Below, piece after piece: positions 25,169 through 34,141 of a stretch of DNA of 43,897 bases. The notes beneath the pieces were generated by a model. That model was not told where the DNA came from. It was given only the letters and a program-made list of their open reading frames with translations, and searched no databases. A program made the position numbers and the translations under genes. This stretch comes from an uncultured Erythrobacter sp. (GTDB lineage Bacteria; Pseudomonadota; Alphaproteobacteria; Sphingomonadales; Sphingomonadaceae), in contig CALBWA010000033.1 of assembly GCA_937969505.1 (NCBI GenBank), positions 1 to 43,897 of the forward strand, given 5' to 3'. Position 1 is the stretch's first letter. Each line of letters begins with the position of its first letter.

Positions 25169-26178
25169 CAGCGCCGCGAGAGCGCCTCTTCGCTCTGTGT
25201 CATCAGCTTGGTCATGATATCGGCAACAGGTTCTTCTTCCTTCAGCATGCCCACCGATTGACCGGCCATGATTGAACCGCCTTCAACATCGCCATCAATC
25301 ACTGCACGGCGCAGCGCACCGGCCCAGTAATGCTCGATCTGCAATTGGGCTTCGGCCATTTGGATATCGCCAGCATCGAGCGATTTGGCGACCTCGATCT
25401 GCTTGGCGGTGAATTCTTCTGTACCCTTGTTTTTCAGGGCGCGCACCGGGATCACCGGCAGGCGTGGGTCAACCTGAACGCTGGTGATGGCATCACGCGC
25501 ATTGGCGCGGAAGAACGCTTTCTTGAAATTTTCATGAGCGATGCTTTCCTTCGCGCAGGCAAAGCGGGTGCCCAGTTGCACGCCGACCGCGCCCATCTCC
25601 AGATAGCCGGCTATCGCCTGACCCCGGCCAATCCCGCCAGCGACGAAAACCAGATGATCCTCGCTCAACTCGGGCAGAAATTCCTGCGCCAGCACGCTGG
25701 TCGACACCGGGCCGATGTGGCCACCTGCTTCCATCCCTTCAATCACCAGTGCATCGCCGCCGCTGCGCAGCAGCTTTTTCGCGAGCGCCAATGTCGGGGC
25801 AAAAACAACCACCTTCGCGCCGAAAGCCTTGATCGCCTCGACACTGCCCTTGGGCGGAATACCGCCAGCCAGCACCACATGGGTGACGCCATGTTTGGCA
25901 CACACCTCGATCAGGTCGAACAATTGCGGATGCATGGTGATCAGGTTCACACCGAATGGCTTGTCGGTCAGTTTGCACGTTTCGGCAATTTCCGTGTCGA
26001 GCAGATCGGGCGTCATCGCTCCGCAAGCAATCACGCCGAAACCGCCCGCGTTGGAGATGGCGGATACCAGGTTGCGTTCGGATACCCAGCTCATCGCGCC
26101 GCACAGGATGGCATGCTCGGAACCAAGAAAATCAATGCCGCGCTGCATCAGCGCATGGGTCTTTGGATAATCGCTCAT
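25168..26178 (-). CDS. Nitronate monooxygenase-family flavoprotein
   Basis: The 336-residue TIM-barrel FMN protein belongs to the nitronate monooxygenase / 2-nitropropane dioxygenase family. It shows PFGVNLITMHPQ, the glycine-rich EGMEAGGHIGPVSTSVL with the family catalytic His, and FVAGGIGRGQAIAGYLEMGAVGVQLGTRF (FMN phosphate site). It probably detoxifies nitronates, but many family members have other or unknown substrates, including enoyl-reductase-like activity. The stop overlaps purU. Confidence 0.85.
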   Translation of the reverse strand: MSDYPKTHALMQRGIDFLGSEHAILCGAMSWVSERNLVSAISNAGGFGVIACGAMTPDLLDTEIAETCKLTDKPFGVNLITMHPQLFDLIEVCAKHGVTHVVLAGGIPPKGSVEAIKAFGAKVVVFAPTLALAKKLLRSGGDALVIEGMEAGGHIGPVSTSVLAQEFLPELSEDHLVFVAGGIGRGQAIAGYLEMGAVGVQLGTRFACAKESIAHENFKKAFFRANARDAITSVQVDPRLPVIPVRALKNKGTEEFTAKQIEVAKSLDAGDIQMAEAQLQIEHYWAGALRRAVIDGDVEGGSIMAGQSVGMLKEEEPVADIMTKLMTQSEEALSRR

Positions 26179-26221
26179 ACCGCGCGATTAGGCGGGATGG
26201 CAGCGCTCGGCAAGCATGGCC

Positions 26222-27157
26222 TTAAATGCGCACCCTTCCAGCCAGGTAGCGCGGCGGTTGGTCGCCCAGCTCCGTGCGGGTGCCACCGCCTGCCCTCGCC
26301 AATACCAGCGCCCGCTCCGCCCGCGACAGTATGGCATCGAGCGAACCAGCCAGAGTGACGACGCCAGCGCTAGCGGTGACGACGCCTGCTTCCTGCTTTG
26401 TCCCGGTGGTGACCCGCGCAAATGTCGAGACGATCTCTTCGACGATACCAAAGGCGGTGTGCTTGTGTGCGTCGGGCATCAGCAGGGCAAACCGACCCCC
26501 TTCGATCCGGGCGAGGGTGTGCCCTTGCTTGTGCATTACGCTGAGGAACTGGGCAAAAGCGGTCACCACCTCATCCGCCGCAGTTTGGCCGAATCGCAGC
26601 GCAACTGCGCGGAAATCGTCGATCTCAAGCAAAGCCAGCGCCCCGCCCGGCCCGCGCCCGAGGAGATCGTTCGCCGACGCAAGAAACGCTCGTCTATTGG
26701 GCAGGCCGGTCAGCGAATCGGTCATGGAGGCGGCGATCAATTGCTCTTCGCGAAGGTGGGCGGGTTCGACCTGCCGCATGACGCCGACCAGCCCCGCAAC
26801 CTCCCCGGCGTTTCCCAGCGCTGGGCGCAAGGTCAGCGAATAGTACTTTTGACTGGCGTCCTGCCCGGCTTCCGAGGCGCAGGGCGGAGCGGCAAACTGC
26901 ACATTTTCGGTCACGGAAATCCCGCTCGACGCCTCTGCTATGTAGGCATGGATTGCAGGCCGATCAGCGGCCACCGCCAGATCACTGATGTGCGGAGCAA
27001 TCAGCATGTCCGACATGTAGATACCCAACACATCGAGACCCGGAGAGGCGTGCTCTATGAAGCCGGCCTGATCGGTGTTGAGAATGATATCTCCGGCCAT
27101 TTCGGCCAGCAATCCATACAGTAACGACCCGTCTTTGACGGTTATTGCCTTGTTCAT
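26222..27157 (-). CDS. PAS-GGDEF protein with degenerate GGDEF site
   Basis: The 311-residue protein has a PAS-like sensor region at about 20-130 (DIILNTDQAGFIEHASPGLDVLG) and a GGDEF-type domain from about 145 (MTDSLTGLPNRRAFL, the usual entry motif). Where the active-site GG[D/E]EF is expected, the chain reads ARIEGGRFALL, that is EGGRF. The metal and catalytic acidic residues are lost, so cyclase activity is not expected, although a GTP- or c-di-GMP-sensing role remains possible. The RxxD inhibitory site was not recognised. It is the neighbour of a PilZ-HTH fusion. Confidence 0.85.
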   Translation of the reverse strand: MNKAITVKDGSLLYGLLAEMAGDIILNTDQAGFIEHASPGLDVLGIYMSDMLIAPHISDLAVAADRPAIHAYIAEASSGISVTENVQFAAPPCASEAGQDASQKYYSLTLRPALGNAGEVAGLVGVMRQVEPAHLREEQLIAASMTDSLTGLPNRRAFLASANDLLGRGPGGALALLEIDDFRAVALRFGQTAADEVVTAFAQFLSVMHKQGHTLARIEGGRFALLMPDAHKHTAFGIVEEIVSTFARVTTGTKQEAGVVTASAGVVTLAGSLDAILSRAERALVLARAGGGTRTELGDQPPRYLAGRVRI

Positions 27158-27412
27158 TGCCGATTGCCCCCGGCGTTGACGACTTACCCCCGTCGAGCCG
27201 TAAATTCAGTCAATAAACAATCCCATTAGTTTACTTTTGGCTTCCGGATTTCATTATTACTTATTTGAATCCATTTAAACCGCAACATTAAACCTAATGT
27301 GATTTAGTTAGTTAAACTAACTCAACTAATTTACGAATCAACACTAGGTCTTGTTTACCATACTACGGAGCTTTGGGCAGTTCGAAATCCGTATGAACAC
27401 ATAGGTCTTGGA
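27158..27412. other. AT-rich intergenic region with inverted repeat
   Basis: This 255-base gap between the degenerate GGDEF gene and the PilZ-HTH gene is much richer in A+T than its surroundings. It contains GTTAGTT-A-AACTAAC at 27307-27321, a perfect 7-base inverted repeat within a longer TTAGTTAGTT...AACTAA array. It is probably a promoter region of the GGDEF gene with a binding site for an unidentified regulator. Confidence 0.4.
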
Positions 27413-28090
27413 CTATAGTTCGATCATGATCCGCACTTTTTCCGGCAATGTGCCAAACGCGTCAGCTATGCGCCGCTTGCTTGTATCGAGCAGGTCGTTG
27501 ACGGCGGGCGGCATCGACATGGATGCCAATTCATCTGGCGTAATCCCCAGCACACGGGCGATTTCAGGCAAGCGGCTTTCAACCGGGCGCGCCTTGCCTT
27601 TCTCCCATGCCCAGACAGTTGGCTTGCTGACGCCCAGTTGGGTGGCAACATCAGCCAGCGTCATGCTGCGCTTCTTGCGCAACTGCTCCAGCTGCTTGCC
27701 CATGGTCGCGCTTGATCCGGCGGCAAACCCGCTCGTTGGCGCCTGATCGACATCGGTATCGACACTGGCAGCCTTGAGCTGGATCGCGCTGAGAACAGAG
27801 GCGGTAATCGGGTGACGGAACTGGCAGCCGTACATGGGAACGCTGCTCCATCTGATCTGCGCCTCGACCGGACCGGATTCGGGCAAATCAACCAGCAAAG
27901 CTTCATCGCGCCCCAGTGGCAGTGTTGTCTCGATCAGCAGACCGGTTTCCGATACATTATGGATCGTGACATTAGCCGTGCCACCTTCAGACCCCGACCC
28001 AACAGTTTCGAGCCGCAGATGCCGCCGCCGATGAAGCCGTTCATCAGCGTCACTATTCGCAGCGGGTTCAAGGTAGGCGTTGCCAGACAA
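27413..28090 (-). CDS. PilZ domain fused to XRE-type helix-turn-helix
   Basis: This 225-residue protein joins a PilZ-like domain (about 18-105) to an XRE/Cro HTH (about 130-190). The PilZ part has HRRRHLRLE (an Rxx(x)R-like motif) and NVSETGLLIET, the second PilZ motif. The HTH reads LEQLRKKRSMTLADVATQLGVSKPTVWAWEKGKARP. A DNA-binding protein gated by c-di-GMP is the natural reading. The missing (D/N)-x-S-x-x-G spacing is close to canonical here, so binding is plausible. The fusion is recognisable among sphingomonads, but I am not aware of a function established for it. Confidence 0.85.
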   Translation of the reverse strand: MSGNAYLEPAANSDADERLHRRRHLRLETVGSGSEGGTANVTIHNVSETGLLIETTLPLGRDEALLVDLPESGPVEAQIRWSSVPMYGCQFRHPITASVLSAIQLKAASVDTDVDQAPTSGFAAGSSATMGKQLEQLRKKRSMTLADVATQLGVSKPTVWAWEKGKARPVESRLPEIARVLGITPDELASMSMPPAVNDLLDTSKRRIADAFGTLPEKVRIMIEL

Positions 28091-28242
28091 AATTACTCTC
28101 CTCCTAGGAGAGCCGAACGTCCGCTAACAAAGTTAACACGTTCCTGAAATCAATGGCTAATTAATCGTTAGTCAGAATTTAGTTCGCAACAGGTTTGCAC
28201 AGAACCGGCAGATTTGTTCAAACCGCACCATAAGGCAAAAAC

Positions 28243-29517
28243 CTAGCCATCCTTGGCATCAAGCCCATAGGCCGTGTGCAGAAGGCGTACGGCCAGTTCC
28301 GTCTCGTCTTCATCGATCATCACACTGACCTTGATCTCCGATGTGGAGATCGCCTGAATGTTGATCCCGCGATCAGACAGCGCACGGAACATGGTGCTGG
28401 CCACACCGGCATGGCTTTTCATCCCCACACCCACCACGCTGATCTTTGCGATCTTGCTGTCGGTGATGATCCGGTTGAATCCGATTTCTTCCCGCTTGTC
28501 CTCCAAAAGGGCCTGCGCACGCGCCAGATCGGTCTGCGGCACGGTGAAGGTCACGTCGGTTTCGCCCTTGTCGCGCCCCACGTTCTGGATGATCATATCG
28601 ACATTGATCGAAGCCCCGGCCAGCGGTTCGAAGATATGTGCCACTGCACCAGGTTCATCCGGCACGCGGGTGAGGATGATCTTCGCCTCGTTCTTGTCAT
28701 GCGCAATTCCGGTGACGTGCTGGCGTTCCATATCGCCCTTCTCCACTAATTGATCCATTTCCTCGTCCGACACGATCATCGTGCCGGGCAAGTCGTCCGC
28801 AGGGATCGCATCATCGCCCAGAAAGCTGGACAGGACCTGCAAACGAACCCCTTCCTTCATGGCCAGACCGACCGAACGGGTTTGCAAAACTTTCGCCCCG
28901 ACAGAAGCCAGTTCGAGCATCTCTTCATAAGTCACCGCGGTCTGCTTGCGCGCCTTGGCCACAATGCGTGGGTCGGTGGTATAGACCCCATCGACATCGG
29001 TGTAGATGTCGCACCGGTCAGCCTTAACCGCGGCGGCCACAGCCACAGCGGACGTATCCGATCCGCCTCGGCCCAGCGTAGAAATGCGGCCCTCGTCCGA
29101 AACGCCCTGGAAACCGGGAATAACGGCAATCTGTCCGTCCTGCATGGAGGCAATCAGCTGTTCCGCATTGATGGTCTCAACTCGCGCCTTGGCATGGTCA
29201 CCCACCGTGTTGACCGGCAATTGCCAGCCCAGCCAACTGCGCGCCTTGCACCCCATGGATTGCAGGGTCAGCGCCAGCAATCCGCTTGTCACCTGTTCGC
29301 CGCTGGCAACAACCACGTCATACTCGGCCGGGTCATACAGCGCATTTGCCTCACGGCAGAAATTGACCAGTCGGTCCGTTTCGCCGGCCATGGCAGAGAC
29401 CACAACGGCCACTTCGTGCCCGGCGGCCTGCTGCTTGCGCACGATATTGGCGACGCGCCGAATCCGCTCGGTCCCCGCCATAGAGGTCCCCCCGAATTTC
29501 ATCACAATGCGTGCCAC
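28243..29517 (-). CDS. lysC: Aspartate kinase
   Basis: The enzyme phosphorylates aspartate, the entry step to lysine, methionine, threonine and diaminopimelate. The 424-residue protein has the amino-acid kinase N terminus MKFGGTSMAGTERIRRVANIV, GRGGSDTSAVAVAAA, DVDGVYTTDPRIV and two C-terminal ACT domains (from about 265) that carry feedback control. It is divergent from ubiG with a 72-base gap, an arrangement common in alphaproteobacteria. Confidence 0.96.
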   Translation of the reverse strand: MARIVMKFGGTSMAGTERIRRVANIVRKQQAAGHEVAVVVSAMAGETDRLVNFCREANALYDPAEYDVVVASGEQVTSGLLALTLQSMGCKARSWLGWQLPVNTVGDHAKARVETINAEQLIASMQDGQIAVIPGFQGVSDEGRISTLGRGGSDTSAVAVAAAVKADRCDIYTDVDGVYTTDPRIVAKARKQTAVTYEEMLELASVGAKVLQTRSVGLAMKEGVRLQVLSSFLGDDAIPADDLPGTMIVSDEEMDQLVEKGDMERQHVTGIAHDKNEAKIILTRVPDEPGAVAHIFEPLAGASINVDMIIQNVGRDKGETDVTFTVPQTDLARAQALLEDKREEIGFNRIITDSKIAKISVVGVGMKSHAGVASTMFRALSDRGINIQAISTSEIKVSVMIDEDETELAVRLLHTAYGLDAKDG

Positions 29518-29589
29518 GTGTTGCCACCTTCTGTCTGGACCAACAATTGTCCGCTGGTTTCGCGTCCCGCGCGCTGTTAGGGACGCTGC

Positions 29590-30327
29590 ATGGCAAAGGC
29601 AAATGTCTCAAATGTAACTATCCGTCCAGATGAAGCTGCGCATTTCGGCAAATTGGCCAGCACATGGTGGGATCCCAAGGGGCCGATGGCATCATTGCAC
29701 CAGATCAATCCGGTCCGCCTGAAATATCTGCGCGAGGCCATTGATCTGCATTGGGGCGGCGATATTCGCGCTGCGCGACCGCTTGGCGGCAAGAGCGCAC
29801 TGGACGTGGGCTGCGGAGCAGGCCTGCTGTGCGAACCGATGGCGCGACTAGGCGCGCAAGTCACCGGCGTCGATGCCTCGGCAGAAAATATCGGCGTTGC
29901 GAGTGCCCACAGCGCAGCTGCCGGTTTGGACATACGCTATTTGGCAGGCGAATTGTCAGGTCTGGATATTGGCCAGTTTGATCTCGTCACGTCCATGGAA
30001 GTGATCGAACATGTCGCCGAAAAGGCCGGCTTCGTGGCCGATCTGGCCGCGCGTCTGGCGCCCGGCGGTCTGATGGTCCTGAGCACCCCCAACCGCACTG
30101 CGGCAAGTAGGATCCTGCTGGTCGAAGCCGCTGAAGCGGTAGGTTATGTGCCCAAGGGAACGCATGACTGGAACGATTTTATAACGCCAGACGAGTTGAC
30201 CGACTTGCTCGGCGATGCTGGCCTCACGGTCAGCGATCCGCGCGGGATCGCATGGAGGCCGGGCAAGGGATTGCACCTTTCGGACGATCAATCACTCAAT
30301 TATATCATGGCCGCCAGACGCAACTGA
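29590..30327 (+). CDS. ubiG: Ubiquinone biosynthesis O-methyltransferase UbiG
   Basis: UbiG carries out both O-methylations in ubiquinone synthesis with S-adenosylmethionine. The 245-residue protein shows the UbiG start HFGKLASTWWDPKGPMASLHQINPVRLKYL, the SAM-binding LDVGCGAGLLCEPMARLGAQVTGVD at about 75-100 and the family DWNDFITPDEL segment, which is typical of alphaproteobacterial UbiG. Confidence 0.96.
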   Translation: MAKANVSNVTIRPDEAAHFGKLASTWWDPKGPMASLHQINPVRLKYLREAIDLHWGGDIRAARPLGGKSALDVGCGAGLLCEPMARLGAQVTGVDASAENIGVASAHSAAAGLDIRYLAGELSGLDIGQFDLVTSMEVIEHVAEKAGFVADLAARLAPGGLMVLSTPNRTAASRILLVEAAEAVGYVPKGTHDWNDFITPDELTDLLGDAGLTVSDPRGIAWRPGKGLHLSDDQSLNYIMAARRN

Positions 30328-30334
30328 CCGGCGG

Positions 30335-31474
30335 CTATTCAGCGGCGCACCACCCCGTCGTGGTCGCCCCGATAAGCTCGCGCGCACTGCCAGGATGGTC
30401 GGCAAAGACACCGTCCACATCGGCAGCTAGCAAAGCGGCCATCACCTTGTTGTGGCAGCCCCAGGCGCTGTCACCTCCTGGTCGGTGCATGCTTTGGGGG
30501 AGAAACGCGTTTTCAGGGCGCAGCGTCCAGGCATGAACCAGCAAACCGGCGGCGTGCGCATCAGCCACCAATGCCGTCGCAGAGCCATCCGGGTTCACCA
30601 CTTTCGGGATGCTGACGCCAATCCCTTCGGCATATTTGGCGATCTCTGCCAGACCAGACGGGGTCTGCATTTCGGCATAGCGCATGTCGGGTTCATCTGC
30701 CGGGCCGCCTTGGGGATGCAGAAGCTGAATCAATGCATAATCGCTACGCTGGTTGAGGCGTTGCAGCACGCCCACTTCAAAGCTCTGGATGAAAACAGGG
30801 TCGGACGCGCCGACACCTGCGCTGCGTAATTCCTTCAGCAGCAGATCAACCATGTCGATGCCGGCTTCCTGCAACAGGAAATTGGGATGTTTCAGCTCAG
30901 GATAGATGCCGATGCTGCGCCCAGTTTCAGCCTGCTTGGCCCGCACCAGCTGAATGATCTCTTCAAGCGTGGGCACCTGGTACAATCCGTTGAAGCGAAC
31001 ATTGGCCGGACGGATCGTGGGCAGGCGTTCCTTGACGCGCAAGGTACGCAATTCCGCCAGAGTGAAATCCTCGGCGAACCATCCCGCTACGCGTTGACCG
31101 TCAATCATCTTGTCGCGACGGCGATCTTCAAATTCTTCGCGGCTGGCGACATCGGTTGTGTCCGACAATTCATTTTCATGGCGCGAGACCAGCACCAGGT
31201 CCTTGGTCGCAACCAGATCCGGTTCGATGTAATCTGCCCCCTCGTCAATCGCGAGCTCATAAGCCGCCAATGTATGTTCCGGGCGTTGCGCGCTGGCACC
31301 ACGATGGGCAATAATCAGCAGCTCGTCTGCCGCGCGCGCCTGGGCCAAGGCTGCGCTGGGAAGCAGGTTTGCCGAGGAGGCAAACGCAGACAGCAGGATA
31401 ATGCCGATGCCAATGCCGGCCAACCGGCCAGGGCGGGCACAACTTTGCCCCGAACTTAACCAAATCTTAGCCAT
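30335..31474 (-). CDS. Glycerophosphodiester phosphodiesterase, exported
   Basis: The enzyme hydrolyses glycerophosphodiesters to glycerol-3-phosphate and an alcohol. The start at 31474 is used because GGTGG precedes it and it yields a clean signal peptide (ending ALAQA); the open frame extends 20 codons further. The domain contains IIAHRGASAQRPEHTLAAYELAIDEGADYIEPDL with the catalytic His, Glu and Asp ligands, and VLVSRHENELSDTTDV. Position and secretion suggest the periplasmic GlpQ type. It is divergent from a 56-residue membrane protein. Confidence 0.88.
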   Translation of the reverse strand: MAKIWLSSGQSCARPGRLAGIGIGIILLSAFASSANLLPSAALAQARAADELLIIAHRGASAQRPEHTLAAYELAIDEGADYIEPDLVATKDLVLVSRHENELSDTTDVASREEFEDRRRDKMIDGQRVAGWFAEDFTLAELRTLRVKERLPTIRPANVRFNGLYQVPTLEEIIQLVRAKQAETGRSIGIYPELKHPNFLLQEAGIDMVDLLLKELRSAGVGASDPVFIQSFEVGVLQRLNQRSDYALIQLLHPQGGPADEPDMRYAEMQTPSGLAEIAKYAEGIGVSIPKVVNPDGSATALVADAHAAGLLVHAWTLRPENAFLPQSMHRPGGDSAWGCHNKVMAALLAADVDGVFADHPGSARELIGATTTGWCAAE

Positions 31475-31496
31475 TTCCACCGTATCAATCCTAGCT

Positions 31497-31667
31497 ATGT
31501 TCAAGAAACTTCTTCTGGCAACCTTGATTGTCATCCTGGGCCTATGGGGTGCGGGTTATGACGTGTTTGGTTTCAAGGATGATCTTGTAAAAACCGCCGA
31601 TCAGCAAGCGGGAAAATTCAGCGGCCAATCAACGTTGTCGGATGACAATTGGGGCCCCGAGGCCTGA
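31497..31667 (+). CDS. Small membrane-anchored protein of unknown function
   Basis: This 56-residue protein begins MFKKLLLATLIVILGLWGAGYD, a single membrane segment, followed by a short soluble tail (FKDDLVKTADQQAGKFSG...). It starts 23 bases from the divergent phosphodiesterase gene. No family was recognised, but the composition is protein-like, and a lysine-rich N terminus followed by a hydrophobic stretch fits a type II anchor. Confidence 0.55.
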   Translation: MFKKLLLATLIVILGLWGAGYDVFGFKDDLVKTADQQAGKFSGQSTLSDDNWGPEA

Positions 31668-31692
31668 CTAAACCGTGCCGGGTCCGCTTCCC

Positions 31693-32037
31693 CTACAGCT
31701 GCGCTCCCCATTCCACTTCGTCAAAACCAACCAGCAAACCACCTGCGTGCTCGACCACAGGGCGCTTGATCATGGATGGGTTGGCAGCCATCAGCGCGAC
31801 CGCCTTGGCCTGGTCAATATCAGCCTTGTCTGCATCAGGCAGTTTGCGGAAGGTCGTGCCACGCTTGTTGAGCAGCTTTTCCCAACCGACTGTGTCTGAC
31901 CATCGCGCAAGTTTTTCAGCGTCCGCGCCCTGCTTCTTGTAGTCGTGGAATTCATATTCTGCGTCGCGAGCATTCAGCCATTTGCGCGCTTTTTTGACGG
32001 TATCGCAGTTGGGAATGCCGTAGAATGTGATGGTCAT
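31693..32037 (-). CDS. ArsC/YffB-family thioredoxin-fold reductase (Spx-like)
   Basis: The 114-residue protein starts at MTITFYGIPNCDTVKKARKWLN, the YffB/ArsC-like signature with a single active-site Cys (CDT), and continues with EFHDYKKQG, WEKLLNKRGTTFRKL and NPSMIKRPVVE, the anion-binding Arg region. It is therefore a thioredoxin-like reductase. Whether it acts on arsenate is uncertain, since YffB members are usually glutathione-dependent proteins of unknown substrate. The longer frame to 32058 lacks support. Confidence 0.85.
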   Translation of the reverse strand: MTITFYGIPNCDTVKKARKWLNARDAEYEFHDYKKQGADAEKLARWSDTVGWEKLLNKRGTTFRKLPDADKADIDQAKAVALMAANPSMIKRPVVEHAGGLLVGFDEVEWGAQL

Positions 32038-32160
32038 CGTGAAGACGCTTTCTGCCAAAGCCTGGATCGGGCCGGTGTTTACCCTTGCATGGCTCTTATT
32101 CGCAAGCGGAGTTAGCCAAGCTGAACGCGGGGGTGGGACCGTTTGCTACAACCAGGCAGC

Positions 32161-32198
32161 AAAAAGGGCCGCCGGACCAATGCCAGCGACCCCTTTTG
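32161..32198 (-). terminator. Rho-independent terminator
   Basis: On the minus strand AAAAGGGG...GGCCCTTTTT forms an A-rich/G-rich stem ending in a five-T run. It lies 14 bases after the stop of the 32212-32682 gene and separates it from the next gene. Confidence 0.65.
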
Positions 32199-32211
32199 GA
32201 AAAAGCAGTGC

Positions 32212-32682
32212 TTATTCGGCGAACCACGCTCCGGTTCCGCGCGCGTTGGCATCGGTGTACCATTCCATGGTCAGATTGCCATTGCGCCCGGCAAAAGCGC
32301 CTTCCTTGCCTTGCAGTGCCCCGACGCAGCTGAGCGGCGTATCGGGGCCAGGCTCGCCGATGAAGTTGCAGCCATATGCAAGCGAGGCTTTGCCCGCTTC
32401 CTCAGTTGTGGTGCAGGCCAGATGAATCGCGAAGATCCCGCCGTCAGGCTGATCGACGCCGACGCATTTTACATCGCCCGTGGACACCGTGCCGTCTGCA
32501 TAAGTGGTGGTGTATTTCCCCTCGACCACACCGCCTTGATATTGTGGGCCGTTGGGCCCGACCAATCCGCCGATGCTTTCAACCGGCTCCCAAACGACAT
32601 CATAGGTGAAGCTTTGCGCATGCGCGGCTCCAGCAGTCAGCAAGGATGCAGTGGCGAGCACGCCAACAGTCAGTTTCTTCAT
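32212..32682 (-). CDS. Exported protein of unknown function
   Basis: The start at 32682 gives MKKLTVGVLATASLLTAGAAHA-QSF, a classic signal peptide. The mature part (about 135 residues) has four cysteines (DVKCVGV, LACTTTE, YGCNFIG, SCVGALQ), which could form two disulfides, and repeated short beta-type stretches. I do not recognise a family. Its own terminator downstream suggests a single-gene transcript. Confidence 0.7.
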   Translation of the reverse strand: MKKLTVGVLATASLLTAGAAHAQSFTYDVVWEPVESIGGLVGPNGPQYQGGVVEGKYTTTYADGTVSTGDVKCVGVDQPDGGIFAIHLACTTTEEAGKASLAYGCNFIGEPGPDTPLSCVGALQGKEGAFAGRNGNLTMEWYTDANARGTGAWFAE

Positions 32683-32845
32683 AGATAGTCTCCCAAGGTG
32701 TTCCTGCGACCCTGGAAAGAGCAAAATCGATCAGCTCCCTAATCGGAAAACTACCACGCTTTTTCGACGGTTCAAAGCGCGCGGCCTTGCAGTCTGATAA
32801 TGCTGGGAGAATTTCCTGAAAGAGGCCACGTCTTCGTTTCGAATC

Positions 32846-33310
32846 TCAGCCGTGATGCGCATCGGCAATGGCGACCGCCAGAGCATCGGCAGCATCGGAA
32901 CCGGCAATTTCGGCGCCCGGCAACAACACGCCGAGCATGGCCTGCACTTGTGTCTTGTCGGCAGCGCCGGTGCCAACCACCGACTTCTTGACCAGCCGCG
33001 CGGCATGCTCGTTGACCGCCAGATTGCTCGCACCGCAGGCAGCCAGCACGGCACCACGCGCCTGGGCAAGCTTGAGCGTGGATTGCGGGTTCTTGTTGAG
33101 GAAAACCTCTTCGGCAGCACCGCGATCAGGCGAATGGGTTGCAATCACTGCGCAAATGGCCGCGTACAAATGATCGAGCCGGGCCACCATCGGCGCCTTG
33201 GCATCGGTCTTGATCTGGCCGTTGGCTATATGCATCAGGCGAGACCCTTGCGTGCGGACTAGGCCCCAGCCGGTACAACTGAGTGAGGGATCAAGGCCAA
33301 GGATGATCAA
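32846..33310 (-). CDS. ruvC: Holliday junction endonuclease RuvC
   Basis: RuvC resolves Holliday junctions with RuvAB. The 154-residue protein has the first catalytic Asp in IILGLDPSLSCTGWG, the Glu in AAEEVFLNKNPQST and the C-terminal Asp cluster ADALAVAIADAHH. Size is normal for the family. It lies near yebC, a frequent neighbour. Confidence 0.95.
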   Translation of the reverse strand: MIILGLDPSLSCTGWGLVRTQGSRLMHIANGQIKTDAKAPMVARLDHLYAAICAVIATHSPDRGAAEEVFLNKNPQSTLKLAQARGAVLAACGASNLAVNEHAARLVKKSVVGTGAADKTQVQAMLGVLLPGAEIAGSDAADALAVAIADAHHG

Positions 33311-33344
33311 AGCGCGAATTGTCCCAAGCTGCAGGCCGCGTGGA

Positions 33345-34091
33345 TCACGCGTCGAGCTTGTCCATCACTTCATCCGAAATGTCGTAATTGCCCCAAACCG
33401 TCTGCACATCGTCATCATCGTCCAGAGCATCAATCAACTTGAGAAGGGTGCCTGCGCCCTTTTCGTCCATTTCGACGGTGATATTGGGCTTCCATGCCAA
33501 TTTCACTTCCTTCGCTTCGCCCAGGGCTTTCTCCAAGCTGGCCGCCACTTCGTGCAGATCTTCTGCTGCGGTCCAGATTTCATGACCATCGTCGGACGAC
33601 TGAATGTCTTCCGCACCGGCTTCCAGAGCCGCTTCCAACACGGTCTCCTCATCACCCGCCTCGATCGAATATTCGATATAGCCCAGCCGTTCAAAGCCAT
33701 GGGCAACCGAACCTTCAGTACCCAGATTGCCACCATTTTTGCTGAAGGCGGTGCGGACGGCCGTGGCTGTGCGGTTACGATTGTCGGTCAACGCCTCGAC
33801 GATGATCGCGCTGCCACCAGGGCCATAGCCTTCGTAGCGCACTTCTTCATAATTCTCGTCATCGCCTGCCGATGCCTTGTCGATGGCTCGCTGGATGTTG
33901 TCCTTGGGCATGGACTGCGACTTGGCCGTGTTGACCGCCAGACGCAGACGTGGGTTCATGTCCGGATCGGGCGTGCCCATCTTCGCTGCAACAGTGATTT
34001 CCCGGCTCAGCTTGGAAAAGAGGTTCGAACGCTTCTTGTCCTGCGCGCCTTTGCGGTGCATGATATTCTTGAATTTGGAATGGCCTGCCAT
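33345..34091 (-). CDS. YebC/PmpR-family translation-associated or transcriptional regulator
   Basis: The 248-residue protein begins with the diagnostic [28 protein letters not shown] and continues [22 protein letters not shown] and [21 protein letters not shown], all highly conserved in YebC. Members regulate transcription or relieve ribosome stalling; which applies here cannot be read from sequence. It is followed by ruvC on the same strand. Confidence 0.95.
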   Translation of the reverse strand: MAGHSKFKNIMHRKGAQDKKRSNLFSKLSREITVAAKMGTPDPDMNPRLRLAVNTAKSQSMPKDNIQRAIDKASAGDDENYEEVRYEGYGPGGSAIIVEALTDNRNRTATAVRTAFSKNGGNLGTEGSVAHGFERLGYIEYSIEAGDEETVLEAALEAGAEDIQSSDDGHEIWTAAEDLHEVAASLEKALGEAKEVKLAWKPNITVEMDEKGAGTLLKLIDALDDDDDVQTVWGNYDISDEVMDKLDA

Positions 34092-34141
34092 GAGAACTCT
34101 TTGTCATCTGGTGGTTGGAATCGAGGGATCGCAATAGCCGC

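Noticed and set aside
25330..27124. Long plus-strand frames of 342 and 302 codons
   Set aside because: Shadows of the nitronate monooxygenase and GGDEF genes; sequence not protein-like in composition and no family match.
27241..27320. Possible CtrA site (TTAA-type pairs)
   Set aside because: Spacing of TTAA halves is 9, not 7, so it does not fit the known CtrA consensus.
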